Of a stretch of DNA of 64,000 nt, positions 61,441 through 64,000 are shown piece after piece (position 1 is the first letter of the stretch; each line of letters opens with the position of its first letter). The position numbers were made by a program, and so were the translations under genes. Origin of the DNA: Macrolepiota albuminosa (lineage: Eukaryota; Basidiomycota; Agaricomycetes; Agaricales; Agaricaceae); the NCBI GenBank assembly GCA_027475525.1, contig JAMWFC010000114.1, positions 186,001-250,000 of the forward strand, written 5' to 3'. A model generated the notes under the pieces. That model was given only the letters and a program-made list of their open reading frames with translations, ran no database searches and was not told the DNA's origin.

Positions 61441-62588
61441 AATCCTGGATGGCCCCGAGCTTTCAGCGATGGGCCATAATGCCCATTATCACCTGCCCAT
61501 CAAGTTTCCCGGCTTATATATAGGCAATGGTCATATACACTGGAGATGGTTTGGCATTGACCACGACAAGAGTGGTGAGCGGACCTCAGGTCCGCAAATG
61601 ATCTCTCAACTATCATTCTATAACTGTAGGCCACAACTCGGCAATTAGCGTTAAGCTTTGGTACACTTGTCTGTCACTCATTGCAGCTAGTCTCGATTAT
61701 GATGTACTTTCTGGGCTTTGATATTGCGGTTGAAACATCTAAACGTTCTGGCTTCAGCTTCGGGTTCATTTTCTCATACTTGCTCGACCAGAAAAAATAT
61801 AATCCTGAATGTGAGGAGATCGTGTTCGTCTCAATTTTGATCCCGAAGGAGTTATTCTCAACGTTAAATTTGTCGCTAACCCTACATACACGAGGCATTC
61901 GCATGCCAAACTACATTGTACATCGATTACCTGAATTAAAATTGGTGTGAGTTTATAAGTCATCGAAGTAGTAGTGGACAAGTGCACCGCTTGAATCGGG
62001 GAAGTCTCATCCCTGAGGCTGAAGTGTAAAGTCATCACGATGTCTCACACGATGATTAAATGACGTTGGAAGGATGTTTATGCACATCCACATTCCTTTA
62101 TGGCACGAAACTTAACCTGACCGAATTTTCTATGATCTATCTCATAGTAGGTACATTCTGATATACTCAGAATGTGCCTATAATGATAAGACCTCAATGA
62201 ATAGTAGTACTACAGCCGTTTGTCCACAAAATGGTAGAGGGTAGTAGTAACTTCAAAACTTTGGTGAATCCTGAAAAAAGGGGGGAAATCATGAAAATTG
62301 TGCAACTGACTCCTTTTGATGAGCTGGTTAATGCCCCGAAATTTGAGAAAAGATTAACTTGAAGGAGAGATTGAAGCAGGAAATTTAGCCACTGAAAATT
62401 TACATCAGACAATTTCACATCGTTTCTGGTTAGACAAAGGTAAAGTTAGACACATCATCCAGTGACCGTAATCAATTGGTGCTCATGACTCTGGAAGTTT
62501 AACAGAGTCTAATCTTGATTGTGCTTAGATGCCATGGATGCAATTTTTTTTTCCGAAATTCAATTGTGAGCTTAACCTAAATGAACTG
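61441..62588. other. Stretch with no recognised gene
   Basis: Open frames at 61681-61950 and 62038-61766 overlap on opposite strands and look random. Confidence 0.45.
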
Positions 62589-64000
62589 GTGTATAGATGT
62601 TCAGTTGGCTTATTCATAGAAATATACACTATTCAATATTTGATATTGGGAAATTGATATGTGCCAAAGTGTTTCAGCTGAAAGATGAAGATGCACAGAG
62701 GATACAAACCAGAAACTATAAGTGACATGACAATTACACGTTAATGTGTACTGCAATCCCTTCTCTCCAACACTCCCCCAGACTTGCAGCACATCACTTG
62801 CAGAGGGCAGAACAGAGTTTGTGGTGTTAGGGTTGTGCTAGTGGCTTACTAAATAGATGGCAATGTTGTTGGTGCTTGTCAGGTTCTATTGATGATGGGG
62901 GCTTACTAGGTGGACCCAATGTCTGCAGAGGCTATTCCAAACCTATTAGACTTGTGAGGGAAGTGTGGGATTCCTTAAAGGATGGATAATCTCTAGAAAC
63001 ATAGTACAATGGTCCCAGAAGTAAGTGCAGGGAGTTATTGTAATGACAGGTTATTAAGCAGTGATGTGACATAAGTCAAAAGAATTTAAACTAGTTATAG
63101 TTAATCAGAAAAACTCTATCATTTTGGTGGTTGGTTCTTTGTATTTATAGTAGGTAGTATTTGTATAGGACAAATAGAAATTGAGTCAAGTGAAAATTGT
63201 AAGTGAGTAAATTTTAGAAGGCAGCATGGGAAAGTAACATACTGGTAAAAATAGTTCTAGTCAATTACAGGTAAATCTATGTGATTGTGGCTGTGCAGTG
63301 GGCCTAGAATCTTGCTGCCACAGTTATGAGGTCTCTGAAGTATTGGGGCCAGAGTCAACAGAGTTGAGTAGATGGAAAGAAGCTGAGAAAAGAACCAAAA
63401 AAGACTTGACAGAAATTCACAAAAGCTTTGGAAAGGTTTGAGAGTGAGCATAGTGTAACATAATACCTCATTGAGGTGCTATTATTTCTTATTACTATAA
63501 TTTTTTATAGATATATTTAATTACTTATTATTCTACAGTACTCATGTAGATGTTTATATATATTCAAGACATACTTTTCCAACTGACACTACATACAGAG
63601 AATCAACCAATTTGGCATATTCTGTAGTATATATGAGTGAAAATGGAGAAGTGACTGTATACTTGGGATCATATCTGCAGGATGTGCAATCAGTGACATG
63701 GAAGGTGGGCATGATGTGTGATGGCCGCAAGATAGCCAGGTGATCAGAACTGTGCATGATGGCAGGTGTAACCCAGGATGCTGATATCAGGGGATTCCTC
63801 ATTTCTTCTTTCTTTTACTCTGTATTTCTTCTCTCTTTATCTATCTATTTTCATATTTCTTCTGCCATTCTTTCACTTTACTGTTTCTATTCTTTCAACA
63901 CTATCTATTAGTACTACTTTTAGCCTTTGAGGTGCTCTGGTTCTTTAGCTATCATTTGGACAAGTGTGGCCCTTCAACATTGCATACAGACTGCTTACAT
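62589..64000 (-). mobile_element. Possible 3' end of a decayed LTR retrotransposon, continuing past the window
   Basis: CpG-poor DNA resumes at about 62740. On the minus strand TGGGGGAG (polypurine-tract-like) is followed directly by TGTTGGAGAGAAGG (62772 downward), the junction style of Copia 3' LTRs. A short LTR of about 180 bp would end near 62590. No coding motifs of pol were found in 62773-64000, so the call is weak. Confidence 0.28.
63784..64000 (+). repeat. Dispersed repeat, copy 2 (copy 1 at 46520-46741)
   Basis: Shares ATTCTTTCAACACTATCTAT, GAGGTGCTCTGGTTCTTTAG and ACAGACTGCTTA with copy 1; truncated by the window edge. Confidence 0.8.

Noticed and set aside
61681..62038. Overlapping open frames on both strands (89 and 90 codons)
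   Set aside because: Mutually overlapping, hydrophobic by AT-richness, no splice or motif support.

Overview
The window reads as nuclear DNA of a basidiomycete fungus, most likely a mushroom-forming agaricomycete. Nearly every gene is cut by GT-AG introns of about 47-66 bp. The gene set is fungal (SAICAR synthetase, fungal TMEM16, P450, Cwc27, Ubc6, GH76, Mkt1). The mobile DNA is dominated by Ty1/Copia retrotransposons. No bacterial-type features, CRISPR arrays or recognisable tRNA genes were seen.

Layout. 1-0.36 kb: edge of a Gag-like gene. 1.8-6.6 kb: a small unknown four-exon gene, then a large VPS9-domain Rab5-type GEF. 7.6-11.5 kb: two short paralogues that match only the N-terminal domain of the polarity factor Bud6/Aip3. 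12.4-18.6 kb: ADE1, a TMEM16 (anoctamin) protein and a convergent cytochrome P450. 20.9-36.7 kb: an F-box/LRR-like protein, CWC27, UBC6, thymidylate kinase, a secreted GH76 glycosidase, a tiny predicted mitochondrial membrane protein and a DH-PH-FYVE RhoGEF. 37-51.3 kb: AT-rich, almost CpG-free transposon graveyard holding an old + strand Copia gag/protease relic, a younger nested minus-strand Copia element (39829-46136) with LTRs and target-site duplication, a tRNA-derived SINE and several decayed direct repeats. 51.3-56.2 kb: no gene recognised. 56.2-60.2 kb: a zinc-finger-like protein and MKT1. The last 4 kb hold a possible unknown gene and another decayed retroelement.

Exon models were built by hand from splice sites and reading phase. 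The models for the 1823-2801 gene, the Bud6-like pair, ADE1, TMEM16, P450, CWC27, UBC6, RhoGEF, the zinc-finger-like gene and MKT1 all sum to a whole number of codons. VPS9 does so after removal of one 77-bp repeat unit. Thymidylate kinase and GH76 each lack one base.

The main caution for any reader is that seven perfect tandem duplications, all with an offset of exactly 77 bp, occur at 3.3, 27.1, 27.8, 29.5, 30.8, 32.1 and 35.1 kb. A fixed length of 77 is best explained as the k-mer overlap of a de Bruijn assembly left untrimmed at contig joins, not as biology. Biologically the most interesting items are the stand-alone Bud6 N-terminal pair, the GC-AG introns, the Copia element with a half-initiator-tRNA primer site and transition-only decay (including loss of reverse-transcriptase catalytic aspartates), and the SINE.
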